A stretch of 64,000 bases of DNA from Silicimonas algicola (GTDB lineage: Bacteria > Pseudomonadota > Alphaproteobacteria > Rhodobacterales > Rhodobacteraceae), in the NCBI RefSeq assembly GCF_003148765.1, contig NZ_QGGV01000007.1, positions 1 through 64,000 on the forward strand, in the 5' to 3' direction. The translations under genes were made by a program, and so were the position numbers. Position 1 is the stretch's first letter. The number at the start of each line of letters is the position of its first letter. The notes below the pieces were generated by a model, which saw only the letters and a program-made list of their open reading frames with translations, searched no databases and had not been told where the DNA came from. Below are positions 17,038-26,963 of this stretch, in pieces.

Positions 17038-17602
17038 GTCGCTCTCTCCCCCTCTGTTGCCCGTCACGGCCGAAGAGACAACCTTGCTGCTTCGGCCAGG
17101 CGCGGCGATAGGCCAAGATACCATTCTACCATATTTGCAGCTCTCTGTCGCGGGGGCGACGTGCTGTGGTCGTGGCTGTTCTCGTGAGGGCGAGGGGGAC
17201 GATGCCCTACAGAGCGCTCGCGCCTCTGGTGCTATTCGTGAGGGCGCTTCCTCACGCGGCCACCATCATGAGATCAATCTGTGACACGCGACTTGGAATA
17301 CCAAGCGTCACGTCGCTTTCGGCCCGGAGCTGCCTGACGGTTCAATATACGGCACGCTCCAAAGCGGCCGCTCAGGCGCCGCGCAGCAGACACCCGCAGC
17401 CAGCCCATTCCTGCTGGTCGAGTACAATCACATCGTGAGGGTCAATTAGATCGTGGCCGCCGCCAGGGAGATTCTTTTCCAAGCCCATACTTTCAAAGCA
17501 TTTTTACGCCCCTCTTATTCCCGCCCCCTGAACTTCACATGGCGGCTTTACGCCCATCAAGCGCAGATATCCAAGACGAAACGGTATCTGGAGGTTTGAT
17601 AC
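17038..17602. other. Intergenic region upstream of the kdp operon
   Basis: No gene is supported here. The right-hand 100 bases carry the candidate KdpE sites and the kdp leader; the rest shows neither a clear repeat nor a terminator. Confidence 0.5.
17501..17555 (+). promoter_or_regulatory. Candidate KdpE binding sites
   Basis: TTTTTACGCCCC at 17501-17512 closely resembles the core of the Escherichia coli KdpE site, recalled as TTTTTTACACCCCGCCC. The core TTTACGCCC recurs as a direct repeat at 17547-17555, 44 bases on. Both lie 50-100 bases before kdpF and are missing from the decayed kdp copy. The assignment is by motif likeness and position only. Confidence 0.45.
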
Positions 17603-17692
17603 ATGGGCTTCGATCTCGTGCTCGGCGGCATCGTTGCCGCAGCGCTCCTTGTCTACCTGCTGGCCGTGCTCCTGCGGCCGGAACGGTTCTGA
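17603..17692 (+). CDS. kdpF: KdpF, small membrane subunit of the potassium-transporting ATPase
   Basis: The 29-residue peptide starts MGFDLVLGGIVAAALLVYLL and ends RPERF, the classic KdpF ending. It has one membrane helix. In Escherichia coli, KdpF stabilises the KdpABC complex. A TGGAGG ribosome site lies 8 bases upstream, and kdpB follows nine bases after the stop. In the usual operon KdpF precedes kdpA; here it precedes kdpB. Confidence 0.9.
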   Translation: MGFDLVLGGIVAAALLVYLLAVLLRPERF

Positions 17693-17701
17693 GGGCGTGG
17701 C

Positions 17702-19714
17702 ATGGCACAACACCAAAACACATCGATCTTTTCTGCCGAACTCATCGGGCCAGCGATCCGGGACAGCTTCAACAAGCTCGACCCGCGCCAGCTGATCCGC
17801 AACCCGGTGATGTTCACCACGGCGAGTGTCGCACTGCTTGCGACGGTTCTGCTGGTGCGTTCGATCATCTCGGGCGGCGACATTGCTTTCGAGGCGCAGA
17901 TCGTCTTCTGGCTCTGGCTGACGGTGCTGTTTGGCAATTTCGCCGAAGCACTGGCCGAGGGCCGCGGCAAGGCGCAAGCGGCCTCGCTGCGCTCCACCAA
18001 GGCCGAACTGAAGGGAAAGCGGGTCAAGGGCGATACCGTCAAGGTCGTTCCGGCCAGCGAGCTGCGCGCGGGCGACATCGTGCTCGTCGAGACCGGTGAT
18101 CAGATCCCGGCCGACGGCGAGGTTGTCGAAGGGGTGGCCTCGGTCAACGAAGCCGCGATCACCGGGGAATCCGCACCGGTCGTCCGCGAGTCGGGCGGTG
18201 ACCGTTCCGCCGTCACGGCAGGCACGCGGGTTATTTCCGACTGGATCAAGGTCAGGGTGACCGCAGAGCCAGGCGAGGGGTTCCTCGACCGGATGATCAG
18301 CCTTGTCGAGGGCGCGAGCCGCGCGAAGACCCCGAACGAGGTCGCTCTGACGGTGCTGCTGACCGGCCTGACGCTCATCTTCCTGATCGCGGTCAGCACG
18401 CTGCCCGCTTTCGCCGCGTACGCGGGCGGATCCATTTCGATCCCGATCCTCGTGGCGCTGTTCGTGGCGCTGATTCCGACGACCATTTCGGCGCTTCTGT
18501 CGGCGATCGGCATCGCGGGCATGGACCGGCTGATCCGCTTCAACGTCCTGGCCAAGTCGGGCCGCGCGGTCGAGGCGGCAGGCGACATCGACACCCTGCT
18601 TCTGGACAAGACCGGAACGATTACGCTCGGCGACCGGCAGGCGACTGATTTCCTGCCGCTGTCGGGCGTGCGCGAAGGTGAACTGATCGAGGCGGCGCGC
18701 CTGTCCTCACTGGGGGATGAGACCCCCGAAGGCCGCTCCATCGTCGAGTTGGCGGGGGCTGGTGAGACTGCACCTGCGGGTGCGGAAATGGTATCCTTTA
18801 CCGCGCAGACGCGCGTCAGCGGAATCGACATCGGGGACCGGAAGATCCGCAAGGGCGCGGTCGACGCGATCCTGAAGCTGCATGATTTCGATCAGGGTGC
18901 CGTCAGACAGATTCGCACCCTCACCGAAAAGATCGCGCGCACCGGTGGCACACCGCTGGCCGTGGCGGACGGCACCCGGCTTCTCGGGGCCATCGCGCTG
19001 AAGGACATCGTCAAGGCGGGCATCAAGGAACGCTTTGCCGAGTTGCGCCGGATGGGCATCCGGACGGTGATGATCACCGGGGACAACCCGCTGACGGCTG
19101 CAGCCATCGCGGCGGAATCCGGTGTCGACGACTTCCTCGCCGAGGCGACTCCGGAGGACAAGCTCGAGTTGATCCGCAAGGAGCAATCGGGCGGCAAGCT
19201 GGTCGCCATGTGCGGCGACGGGACGAACGACGCGCCCGCTCTGGCGCAATCCGATGTCGGCGTCGCCATGAACACCGGCACCCAGGCCGCGCGCGAGGCA
19301 GGCAACATGGTCGACCTCGACAACAACCCCACCAAACTCATCGAGATCGTGGGGATCGGCAAGCAGCTGCTGATGACACGTGGCGCACTGACCACCTTCT
19401 CGATCTCGAATGACGTCGCCAAGTATTTCGCCATCCTTCCGGCGATCTTCGTGGCGCTCTATCCGGGCCTCGACGCGCTGAACGTCATGGGGCTGTCCAG
19501 TCCGCAGAGCGCAATCCTGTCGGCGATTATCTTCAACGCCGTCATCATCCCGCTGTTGGTCCCACTGGCTCTGCGCGGGGTGACCTACTGCCCGCAGAGC
19601 GCATCGCGCCAGCTTGTCCGCAACCTCGGCATCTACGGCCTCGGCGGCCTGATCGTCCCCTTCGTCGGCATCAAGCTGATCGACTTGGTCGTATCCGGCC
19701 TCGGCCTCGCGTGA
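17702..19714 (+). CDS. kdpB: Potassium-transporting P-type ATPase, subunit B
   Basis: The 670-residue P-type ATPase hydrolyses ATP to drive potassium uptake through KdpA. It contains the actuator loop TGESAPV, the phosphorylation site DKTGT (Asp302), [20 protein letters not shown] and the hinge [20 protein letters not shown]. The C-terminal helices run through [20 protein letters not shown]. The N-terminal part is close to the truncated copy at 8912. It is second in the operon, before kdpA, whereas most described operons have kdpA first. Ten or so bases after the stop lies a 26-codon reading frame. Regulation is presumably by the KdpDE pair encoded downstream. Confidence 0.97.
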   Translation: MAQHQNTSIFSAELIGPAIRDSFNKLDPRQLIRNPVMFTTASVALLATVLLVRSIISGGDIAFEAQIVFWLWLTVLFGNFAEALAEGRGKAQAASLRSTKAELKGKRVKGDTVKVVPASELRAGDIVLVETGDQIPADGEVVEGVASVNEAAITGESAPVVRESGGDRSAVTAGTRVISDWIKVRVTAEPGEGFLDRMISLVEGASRAKTPNEVALTVLLTGLTLIFLIAVSTLPAFAAYAGGSISIPILVALFVALIPTTISALLSAIGIAGMDRLIRFNVLAKSGRAVEAAGDIDTLLLDKTGTITLGDRQATDFLPLSGVREGELIEAARLSSLGDETPEGRSIVELAGAGETAPAGAEMVSFTAQTRVSGIDIGDRKIRKGAVDAILKLHDFDQGAVRQIRTLTEKIARTGGTPLAVADGTRLLGAIALKDIVKAGIKERFAELRRMGIRTVMITGDNPLTAAAIAAESGVDDFLAEATPEDKLELIRKEQSGGKLVAMCGDGTNDAPALAQSDVGVAMNTGTQAAREAGNMVDLDNNPTKLIEIVGIGKQLLMTRGALTTFSISNDVAKYFAILPAIFVALYPGLDALNVMGLSSPQSAILSAIIFNAVIIPLLVPLALRGVTYCPQSASRQLVRNLGIYGLGGLIVPFVGIKLIDLVVSGLGLA

Positions 19715-19726
19715 AGGGAGACGCAC

Positions 19727-19807
19727 ATGATCATTCTTACCTATGCACTCGGGATTGCGATCTTCGCCGCGCTGATCGGCGTCGTGACCCGGCTTTTCGA
19801 GGACTGA
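19727..19807 (+). CDS. Unnamed 26-residue single-helix membrane peptide between kdpB and kdpA
   Basis: The peptide starts MIILTYALGIAIFAALIGVV and ends TRLFED. It is one hydrophobic helix with a positive then acidic C-terminus, the same design as KdpF but without its LRPERF ending. ATG 19727 is preceded by AAGGGAG at good spacing, and the stop is four bases before kdpA. Such clean packing between two essential subunit genes argues that it is translated. It may be a second KdpF-like subunit that binds KdpA, the position KdpF itself occupies in standard operons. The function is inferred from position and topology alone. Confidence 0.75.
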   Translation: MIILTYALGIAIFAALIGVVTRLFED

Positions 19808-19811
19808 ACAG

Positions 19812-21473
19812 ATGGAACATGTCTTTATCGTCGCCCTGATCATCGGCGGAACGGCACTCCTGTCGTTACCGCTGGGGGCCTGGATGAAAATGGCCATGGA
19901 CCCCGCTCCCGGCCAGATGACGGGCTGGACCAGCCTCTTCGGGCGGATCGGCGGCGCCACCGAGGAGCAGGGCTGGAAGCGCTACCTGGTCACGATGCTG
20001 ATCTTCAACGCCATCATGTTCACAGTGACCTTCACGATCCTCGGGTTGCAGCAATACCTGCCGCTGAACCCGGACGGCATGGGACCACACGATCCGACGC
20101 TGGTGTTCAACACGGCGGCGTCCTTCACCACCAACACGAACCTGCAGCACTATTCGGGCGAGGCGTCGATGAGCTACCTCAGCCAGCTTGCAGGGCTGAT
20201 GTGGCTGCAGTTCGTCTCGGCCGCCACGGGCATCGCGGCGCTGGCCGCGCTGGCGCGCGGCATTGCCGGGCGCGCGAGCCTTGGCAACTTCATGATCGAC
20301 GTGCAGCGGGCCAGCTTTCTTGTCCTGCTGCCGCTGGCACTGATCGTCGCGATGCTGATGGTGCTTATGGGCATGCCGATGACGCTGCAGGGCTCTGCGG
20401 TGGCCACGACGCTCGAGGGGGTGACGCAGACCATCGCGCGCGGCCCCGTCGCGGCGTTCCTGACCATCAAGCAGTTGGGCACCAATGGCGGCGGCTTCTT
20501 CGGCCCCAACGCCACGCATCCGCTGGAGAACCCCAGCTTCTGGACCAACGGGTTGGCGATGATCGCTATCATGCTGATCCCGATGGCCTGCGTCTGGATG
20601 TTCGGCGGCATCCTTGGCCGGATGAAACACGCCACCGTCATCTTTGCCGTGATGGCGCTGTTCATCCTGGTCAAGATCACGGGTTCGGTGACCTTTGAAT
20701 CCGCGCCGACCCCGGCCTTTGCCGAACTGCCCGTGTCCACGGACACCGGCAACCTCGAAGGCAAGGAACTGCGCTTCGGCGCCACCGGCGGGCCGCTCTG
20801 GGCGGTGCTGACAACCTCCACCTCGAACGGGTCGGTTGGTGCGATGCACGACAGCCTCAACCCGCTGACCGGCCTGATGCCCATGGCGGGCATGTGGCTG
20901 AACGCGACCTTCGGCGGCGTCGGCGTCGGGATGATCAACATGTTCCTCTACATCATCGTCGCGGTTTTCGTCGCGGGCATGATGGTCGGGCGCACGCCGG
21001 AATACCTCGGCCACAGAATCGAGGCAAAGGAGGTACGGCTGGCCATTCTGGCGCTGTTCTCTCACGCGTTCCTGATCCTTGGGCCCACGGCACTCTTCGC
21101 CGCGACATCGCTGGGCCAGGCCACTGTTCAAGACCCGGGCGCGCACGGCTTCTCGGAGATCCTTTACGAGTTCACGTCGGCTGCGGCCAACAACGGCTCG
21201 GGCTTTGAGGGCTTGGGCGACGGAACCTGGGCCTGGAATATCGCCACCGGCGTCGTGATGCTGCTGGGCCGTTACCTGCCGATCATCTTGCCGCTCGCCA
21301 TCGTGGGCAGCCTGATGGCCAAGCGCCGAGCGGCGGAGAGTGCAGGCACCCTCGGCGTCGAGGATGCGACATTCGGCACGATGCTTGGCCTGACAGTCGT
21401 CATCTTCGGCGCACTCACCTTCCTTCCGGCGGCGGCCCTTGGCCCGCTTGCCGAACACTTCTCGCTGCCCTGA
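19812..21473 (+). CDS. kdpA: Potassium-transporting ATPase, subunit A (channel-like subunit)
   Basis: This 553-residue membrane protein forms the potassium pathway of the Kdp complex. All four filter regions are visible: FTTNTNLQ, GTNGGGFFG (from Gly223), TSTSNGSVG and AANNGSGFEGL. The four repeats are of the superfamily of potassium transporters type. Length and motifs are normal. The start ATG 19812 is four bases after the small peptide stop, and kdpC follows after 24 bases. It acts in the inner membrane with KdpB, KdpC and the small peptides. Confidence 0.97.
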   Translation: MEHVFIVALIIGGTALLSLPLGAWMKMAMDPAPGQMTGWTSLFGRIGGATEEQGWKRYLVTMLIFNAIMFTVTFTILGLQQYLPLNPDGMGPHDPTLVFNTAASFTTNTNLQHYSGEASMSYLSQLAGLMWLQFVSAATGIAALAALARGIAGRASLGNFMIDVQRASFLVLLPLALIVAMLMVLMGMPMTLQGSAVATTLEGVTQTIARGPVAAFLTIKQLGTNGGGFFGPNATHPLENPSFWTNGLAMIAIMLIPMACVWMFGGILGRMKHATVIFAVMALFILVKITGSVTFESAPTPAFAELPVSTDTGNLEGKELRFGATGGPLWAVLTTSTSNGSVGAMHDSLNPLTGLMPMAGMWLNATFGGVGVGMINMFLYIIVAVFVAGMMVGRTPEYLGHRIEAKEVRLAILALFSHAFLILGPTALFAATSLGQATVQDPGAHGFSEILYEFTSAAANNGSGFEGLGDGTWAWNIATGVVMLLGRYLPIILPLAIVGSLMAKRRAAESAGTLGVEDATFGTMLGLTVVIFGALTFLPAAALGPLAEHFSLP

Positions 21474-21497
21474 CCGGCGCTGAAAGGAGACAGACCC

Positions 21498-22070
21498 ATG
21501 AATGACATCATCTCGGGACTTCGCGTCACGGCCGCCACCATGGCGGTCTGCGTCGCAGGCTACACCACGGTCATCCTAGGCTTCGCGCAGGCGGTGACAC
21601 CGGCCACCGCCAACGGGTCCTTGATCACGCAGGGCGATGGCAGCGTGATCGGCAGCCGCCTGATCGCGCAGGGTTTTACTTCGCCGGAATACGTCTGGCC
21701 GCGCCCATCGGCGGTTGACTATGACGCGGCGGGCGCGGGCGGGTCGAACCTGTCGCCCGCCAATCCCGAACTGGCGGAACGCGCGCTGGCGCTGATCGCG
21801 GCCCATGGTCGGGACGGCACCCCGATCCCTGCCGATCTGGTGACCGCCTCGGGCGCGGGGCTTGACCCCCACATCTCGCTTGAGGGTGCGCTGTTTCAGG
21901 TGGTCCGCGTGGCCGAGGCGCGCGGGGTCGAGCCTGCAGCCGTCCGGGCGATCATCGACCGGCTGGCCGAGCGGCCCGGGGGGGTCTTCACCCCGGCGCC
22001 CATCGTCAACGTACTGGAACTGAACCTCGAACTCGATGCGGAATTGGCAAGTCCCGCGAGCACAGAATAA
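21498..22070 (+). CDS. kdpC: Potassium-transporting ATPase, subunit C
   Basis: The 190-residue protein has an N-terminal membrane anchor (TAATMAVCVAGYTTVILGFA) followed by a periplasmic domain. It carries the KdpC motifs IGSRLIAQGF, YVWPRPSA, GGSNLSPANPEL and SGAGLDPHIS. It is an accessory subunit that stabilises nucleotide binding and complex assembly. AAAGGAG precedes ATG 21498. kdpD begins 10 bases after its stop. Confidence 0.96.
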   Translation: MNDIISGLRVTAATMAVCVAGYTTVILGFAQAVTPATANGSLITQGDGSVIGSRLIAQGFTSPEYVWPRPSAVDYDAAGAGGSNLSPANPELAERALALIAAHGRDGTPIPADLVTASGAGLDPHISLEGALFQVVRVAEARGVEPAAVRAIIDRLAERPGGVFTPAPIVNVLELNLELDAELASPASTE

Positions 22071-22080
22071 AACTGTGCCC

Positions 22081-24735
22081 ATGACAGATGACGCCCGCCC
22101 CTCGCCCGATGCCCTGCTGCGCGAAGCTGAGCGCGAGGGGCGCGGCACCCTAAAGATCTTTCTCGGCGCCGCCCCCGGTGTCGGGAAAACTTTCGAGATG
22201 CTTCTCGAAGGTGCGGAAAAGCTTGAGGCTGGCGCCGATGTGGTCATCGGCATCGTCGAGACCCACGGCCGGAAGGAAACCGAGGCGCTGGTCTCGCCCC
22301 TGCCGGTGATCCCCCGCAAATCCATCGACTACAAGGGCCAGACCCTGACCGAGATGGACCTCGACGCGGTCCTGGAGCGCCATCCGGAGATTGTCCTGGT
22401 CGACGAACTGGCGCACACCAACGCGCCCGGCAGCAGGCACCCCAAGCGCTGGCAGGATATCGAGGAACTGCTGGCTGCGGGCATCGACGTGATGACCACG
22501 GTCAACATCCAGCACGTCGAAAGCCTGAACGACGTCGTGGGCAGCTTCACGCATGTTCGGGTGCGGGAAACCGTGCCCGACAAGGTGTTCGAGAATGCCG
22601 AGATCGAACTGATCGACCTGCCGCCCGAAGACCTTATCAAGCGTCTGGATGCCGGAAAGATTTATGTGCCCGAACAAGCCCGCCACGCGCTTGAACACTT
22701 CTTTTCCAAGGGCAACCTGCTGGCGCTGCGCGAACTCGCCCTGCGCCATGCCGCGCAATACGTCGATGCGCGCATTCAGGAACACAAGAGCGTCACCGGC
22801 AAGGAGAACGGCTACGCCGCTGGGCAGCGCATCCTTGTCGCGATCTCGGAAGCGGCCGGTGGAGAGCAGGTCGTGAGGGCCGCCAAAAGGCTCGCCGATG
22901 CCCTGAAGGCGCCGCTCATCGCGCTTTACGTGGAGACACCATCTGCGGCACGGTTCAGCGACGCCGAGAAGACCCAGCTTGCCCGCAACCTGTCACTCGC
23001 GGCTTCTCTTGGCGCCAGCTTGCAATCCGTGCCGGCCACCTCGGTTCAGGAGGCCATGCTGGCCCAGTGCAAGGAACTGCGTGCCACGCAGCTGGTCCTC
23101 GGCAGATCGCGTGGCAAGGGCAGCTGGTTCGGGCGGCGCGATGGAATCGTTCAGGACATCCTCGACGGGACGACCGGCATCGCCATCCATGTCATCCCGT
23201 TTCAGGACACACCGCGCGGGCGAGACTGGCGGCGGCTGTGGCCCCGCGGCAGTTGGACCGGGGACGTGATGGCAATCGGGTCGGTGGGAGCATTGACGCT
23301 TGCCGCATTTCTTGCGCAGGGCTGGATCAGTCGCGGCCCGATCGATCTTCTCTACCTCCTGCCCGTCATCTTCAGCGCAAGCTTCTACGGCTTCCGTGCC
23401 GGATTGATCGCTGCCATCGCAGCAGGAATCGCCTACAACTTCTTCTTCCTTCCCCCATTCTACACATTCATCATTTACGGCCCGGTGAACATCATCACAG
23501 CGGCGCTGCTCGTGGTGGTTGCGATTATTACCGGACAGCTGGCGGCGCGCGCACGGGCTGCCGCCGCCCTTGCGATGCGCAGCGCGCGCGAGAACGCCGG
23601 TCTCGCCCGTTTCGCCACGCGCCTCGGCGCCGCAAGCACCACGGAAGAGACGGCACAGCTCATAAGAGATGAGCTGCGGTCGTTGTTGGCGGTGCAGACC
23701 ATCGTGCTGCACCGCTCCGGGGATAGCGTCGAGATCAGCGCGTTCGGGCAGACAAAGCCGGACCTCACCCCCATCGATCAAGCGGCGGCCGAGTGGGTGA
23801 TGGAGCATGGAGAGGACGCCGGTTTGGGAACCAACACCCTCACGGCTAGCGAATGGCAGTTCCGTCCCCTCAAGACGTCCCTCGGAACGCTTGCGGTCCT
23901 GGGCTTCCGTGGCCCGCCCGGCCGCGACCCCATTCCAACCGAGCGCGCGGCCCTCGCCGAAAGCCTGATCGACCAGGCCGCACTGGCGCACGAGCGCCTG
24001 AAGCTGGAAGCCGACATGCGGGACATGGAGGTGGTCCGCCAGCGCGATAGTTTGCGCGCGGCGCTGCTCGCGTCGCTCAGCCACGACCTGCGCACACCCC
24101 TGACCGCCGTGACCGCGGCGGCCGAGGCGCTCTCGGCGACAGGTGACGAGGCCGAGCTGGTCGATACGGTGCGCAGCGAGGCCCGCAGGCTGAACCGGTT
24201 CCTGTCCGATCTGCTGGACCTGACGCGGATCGAGGAAGGCGCCGTCACGCCCGATCTTGTGCCTACCGATCTGACCGACGTGATCGCCTCGGCGGTCGGC
24301 GATTCGGTCAAGACGTTGGCGGGACGAAAGGTGCAGACATCGATCGACCCGAACCTGCCTCTCGTGCGGGCTGACGCGGTTCTGTTGAACCACGCGCTTC
24401 TGAACCTCGTCGACAATGCGGCCAAGTATTCGCCGCAGGAGGAACCGATCGAGATTATCGCGCGGATGGGGCGGCGCGGCCCGGTGATCGACGTGCTCGA
24501 TGGTGGCACCGGCATTCCCCAAGGCAGCGAACAGCGCATTTTCGACCGCTTCGCCCGCGGCGAGACGTCGGATCGTACCGGCGGATCGGGGCTCGGCCTT
24601 GCCATCGTCAAGGGCTTCGTGGAGGCGATGGGCTTCACGGTCGAGGCTGCGCGGCGTCCGGGCGGCGGATCGCGCTTCACGATCCGTATCCCGCATGATG
24701 CAACGGTGCATGTGTCGATGGAGGACATCGCGTGA
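22081..24735 (+). CDS. kdpD: Sensor histidine kinase KdpD
   Basis: The 884-residue kinase has the full KdpD layout. The N-terminal KdpD domain has the Walker A GAAPGVGKT (residues 29-37) and VLVDELAHTNAPGS. A universal-stress-like domain, four membrane helices (DUF4118; about residues 400-490) and a GAF-like region follow. The kinase core has SHDLRTPLT with His668, NLVDNAAKYS and the ATP-binding DGGTGIP and SGLGLAIVKGF. It senses low potassium or salt stress and phosphorylates KdpE. I chose ATG 22081 (MTDDARPSPD) because it follows the kdpC stop. Its stop overlaps kdpE by four bases. Confidence 0.96.
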   Translation: MTDDARPSPDALLREAEREGRGTLKIFLGAAPGVGKTFEMLLEGAEKLEAGADVVIGIVETHGRKETEALVSPLPVIPRKSIDYKGQTLTEMDLDAVLERHPEIVLVDELAHTNAPGSRHPKRWQDIEELLAAGIDVMTTVNIQHVESLNDVVGSFTHVRVRETVPDKVFENAEIELIDLPPEDLIKRLDAGKIYVPEQARHALEHFFSKGNLLALRELALRHAAQYVDARIQEHKSVTGKENGYAAGQRILVAISEAAGGEQVVRAAKRLADALKAPLIALYVETPSAARFSDAEKTQLARNLSLAASLGASLQSVPATSVQEAMLAQCKELRATQLVLGRSRGKGSWFGRRDGIVQDILDGTTGIAIHVIPFQDTPRGRDWRRLWPRGSWTGDVMAIGSVGALTLAAFLAQGWISRGPIDLLYLLPVIFSASFYGFRAGLIAAIAAGIAYNFFFLPPFYTFIIYGPVNIITAALLVVVAIITGQLAARARAAAALAMRSARENAGLARFATRLGAASTTEETAQLIRDELRSLLAVQTIVLHRSGDSVEISAFGQTKPDLTPIDQAAAEWVMEHGEDAGLGTNTLTASEWQFRPLKTSLGTLAVLGFRGPPGRDPIPTERAALAESLIDQAALAHERLKLEADMRDMEVVRQRDSLRAALLASLSHDLRTPLTAVTAAAEALSATGDEAELVDTVRSEARRLNRFLSDLLDLTRIEEGAVTPDLVPTDLTDVIASAVGDSVKTLAGRKVQTSIDPNLPLVRADAVLLNHALLNLVDNAAKYSPQEEPIEIIARMGRRGPVIDVLDGGTGIPQGSEQRIFDRFARGETSDRTGGSGLGLAIVKGFVEAMGFTVEAARRPGGGSRFTIRIPHDATVHVSMEDIA

Positions 24736-25421
24736 GCGGGCACATCCTGATCGTCGACGATGAAATGCCGATCCGCCGCCTACTTCGTGTGGCCATCGAG
24801 CGCAGCGGATATGCGACCGTCGAGGCGGATTGCGGGGCGGCCGCGCTCGATGCACTTCGACGGTCTGTGCCGAAGCTCGTGCTTCTGGACCTGGGTCTAC
24901 CCGACCGCGACGGGCTGGAACTGATCGGGACGTTCCGCGAGAAACTCGTGCCAATCATTGTGCTGACGGCCAGAGAGGCATCAAGCGAAAAAGTCGCGGC
25001 CCTTGACCTAGGCGCCGATGACTACGTCACCAAGCCGTTCGACAGCGAGGAGCTCATGGCCCGGATACGGTCGTGCCTGCGCAGGGCAGATCAGAGCCAT
25101 GGACACCTGCGCAAGCTGACGGTCGGACCCGTCGCTATCGACCTCGATGCTCATGGCGTCTGGAAGAATGGCGCCGAGGTGAAACTCACGCCGAAGGAGT
25201 TCATGCTCCTGGCCGTTTTGGCCAGCCATCCGGGCAAAGTCCTGACCCATACGCACCTTCTGCGAGAAGTCTGGGGCCCGGCTCACTCCGACCATGTCGA
25301 ATATCTACGCGTTACCGTCCGTTCCTTGCGCAAGAAACTCGAGGAAGACCCCTCGGCTCCGAGGCTGATCCAGAATGAGCCGGGGGTCGGGTATCGGCTG
25401 CGGGACCCAGGCAGGGCGTAG
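24732..25421 (+). CDS. kdpE: Response regulator KdpE
   Basis: The 229-residue OmpR-family regulator starts at GTG 24732, overlapping the kdpD stop. The receiver domain shows the acidic pair in VDDE, phospho-acceptor Asp53 (LLDLGLPD) and Lys in VTKPFD. The C-terminal winged helix has LTPKEFMLLAVLASHPGKVL and ends PGVGYRLRDP. It should activate the kdp promoter when phosphorylated by KdpD. It is the last gene of the operon; no obvious T-rich terminator follows. Confidence 0.96.
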   Translation: MSGHILIVDDEMPIRRLLRVAIERSGYATVEADCGAAALDALRRSVPKLVLLDLGLPDRDGLELIGTFREKLVPIIVLTAREASSEKVAALDLGADDYVTKPFDSEELMARIRSCLRRADQSHGHLRKLTVGPVAIDLDAHGVWKNGAEVKLTPKEFMLLAVLASHPGKVLTHTHLLREVWGPAHSDHVEYLRVTVRSLRKKLEEDPSAPRLIQNEPGVGYRLRDPGRA

Positions 25422-26701
25422 CATGATTGGGTTCGTGGCACAGTGCATGCACCCACCTTGGCGTTGTTGAAGGGCAATTTCGGTGGCGTAACCGCAGGGG
25501 CGTGCCGTCCCTGCGGGCACGAGATCTGAAATCAGGAAAACGCGCGGCACGCGAGACAGCTTCGGGAAGCCACTTTCCGCCAATGCGAGGGGAGCGAACG
25601 ACAGCAAAGCGGCGGATGCATTTGGTGGCTTCGCTTGGCGACCTCAGCTTTACAAAGCACGCTTTCTGCACATTGCCGCCGGTTGAGGACGGCGGAGTGA
25701 CTGGCCGCTTTCGTAGGATGCTGCGGGTGCACTGCCGCGGCAGCATCCGTCTGCTCGCCGCCCTTTTTGTCCTTCGTGCGTTGCGCAGCGGAGTCCTGCT
25801 TGCCGCCCTTCCACGATCTTCATCTATCGCCCAACGTACGCTGCCGACCGCCCATTCCGGCACTCGACGCCATTCCTGACTTTAGGCGACGCAACCCAGC
25901 AACGGTTGGATGCGGTCGCGGCTAGTCTAGCGCCCCTGAAATCGAATTGTTCAGGCTGCCCGCCTAATAAAGCTGACATTTCCTAGGACTACGGACTTCA
26001 TGACGATTCTCCGTTCGAGGTTTCCGGCGGCCGGATTGGCGCACCGGTGTCCGGAAGTATATCACCAGAGACCTACACCCCAAAACACCGCCGCGTCACA
26101 CCGCGCGACTCGTCCTTCGTGCCCGCTTCAATCCCTCAAGGAAGAGTTTGCAAGACGGTTGCGAGCAGGAAGATGGTCACGATCGCAAGGTATTTGCTTC
26201 GATTCAGTCTCGCCAGGCTCAGGCCGCCTTCTCCGTAGCCGGTGATCTCGACGCAGCCTGACAGCTGCCTCATGGCATCGGAGCGATCAGTTCTACGTAG
26301 CTGGGGAGCTTCCAGTGCCGGCAGGCTCACAGCCCTCGGCTTCGCATGCGTGGCAAACATCGCCACCTCTCGTTAACAGGCGGTCTACGCGGTCCTCCAA
26401 CATGGAGGCCGATAGGCACCGCAACAGGATACACTGGCTCATCCTACCGGCAGTTCTGTCCCCCGGTCAAAGCGGCAGCGGCTTCTTCCTTCACTCGCGC
26501 AACAATGTCCCTCACCATCGCAAACCGTCTCGCCGCCCGGGCGGCGTCACAACTTATCCGCGAAGGTTTCAGCCCTTGGCCATGATGGCGGCGGCTTCGG
26601 CTGCGAGTTCGGGTCAGTCGTTTTCGAGTTCTCTGTTCAAGCAATGAAGCCACGAGGAGGCGCCACTGACGCCGCCCTGCGCAGAACATGAAAGACACTC
26701 G
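25422..26701. other. Gene-poor region at the left edge of a mobile-element scrapyard
   Basis: Several short open frames cross this stretch but none has a ribosome site plus a recognisable product. The codon pattern looks random and frames overlap on both strands. I see a hairpin-forming repeat at 25716-25748 and nothing else that is identifiable. It is probably decayed insertion DNA. Confidence 0.4.
25716..25748. repeat. Perfect 9-bp inverted repeat
   Basis: GGATGCTGC (25716-25724) is complementary to GCAGCATCC (25740-25748) with a 15-base loop. No T-tract follows, so it is not a clear terminator. It may be a remnant of a mobile element end or a structured RNA. Confidence 0.45.
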
Positions 26702-26929
26702 ATGGACCTCTTCGTTTTCATTGGACTGACGTCTCCACTGGCGGCCTTTGCAGCCTTTGCGCTGCTGATCCGGATCCTGCGGAAGAGCCGGTTACAGCGT
26801 CAGGCCGTTAAGCAGGCGTATTTCAGCATCGAAGGCCTGAGAGCAGGTTCGGAGGTCATTCGACGTCGCAGCCGTGCCCTACTGCTCCACAGAACGTATT
26901 CGCGCAACGTCCTCTCCAGGGCTGCCTGA
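26702..26929 (+). CDS. Possible small membrane protein, unknown function
   Basis: This 75-codon frame starts MDLFVFIGLTSPLAAFAAFA, giving one clear membrane helix followed by a basic tail rich in arginine. The ribosome site is weak (GAAAG 9 bases upstream). No family is recognised and the neighbours are phage debris. It may be real or a chance frame. Confidence 0.3.
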   Translation: MDLFVFIGLTSPLAAFAAFALLIRILRKSRLQRQAVKQAYFSIEGLRAGSEVIRRRSRALLLHRTYSRNVLSRAA

Positions 26930-26963
26930 CCTCACTCATTCTCCGCGCCCGGCGGCAACCGGA

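Noticed and set aside
22993-24954. Long minus-strand frame antisense to kdpD
   Set aside because: It is a shadow of the kdpD codon pattern with no ribosome site or domain.
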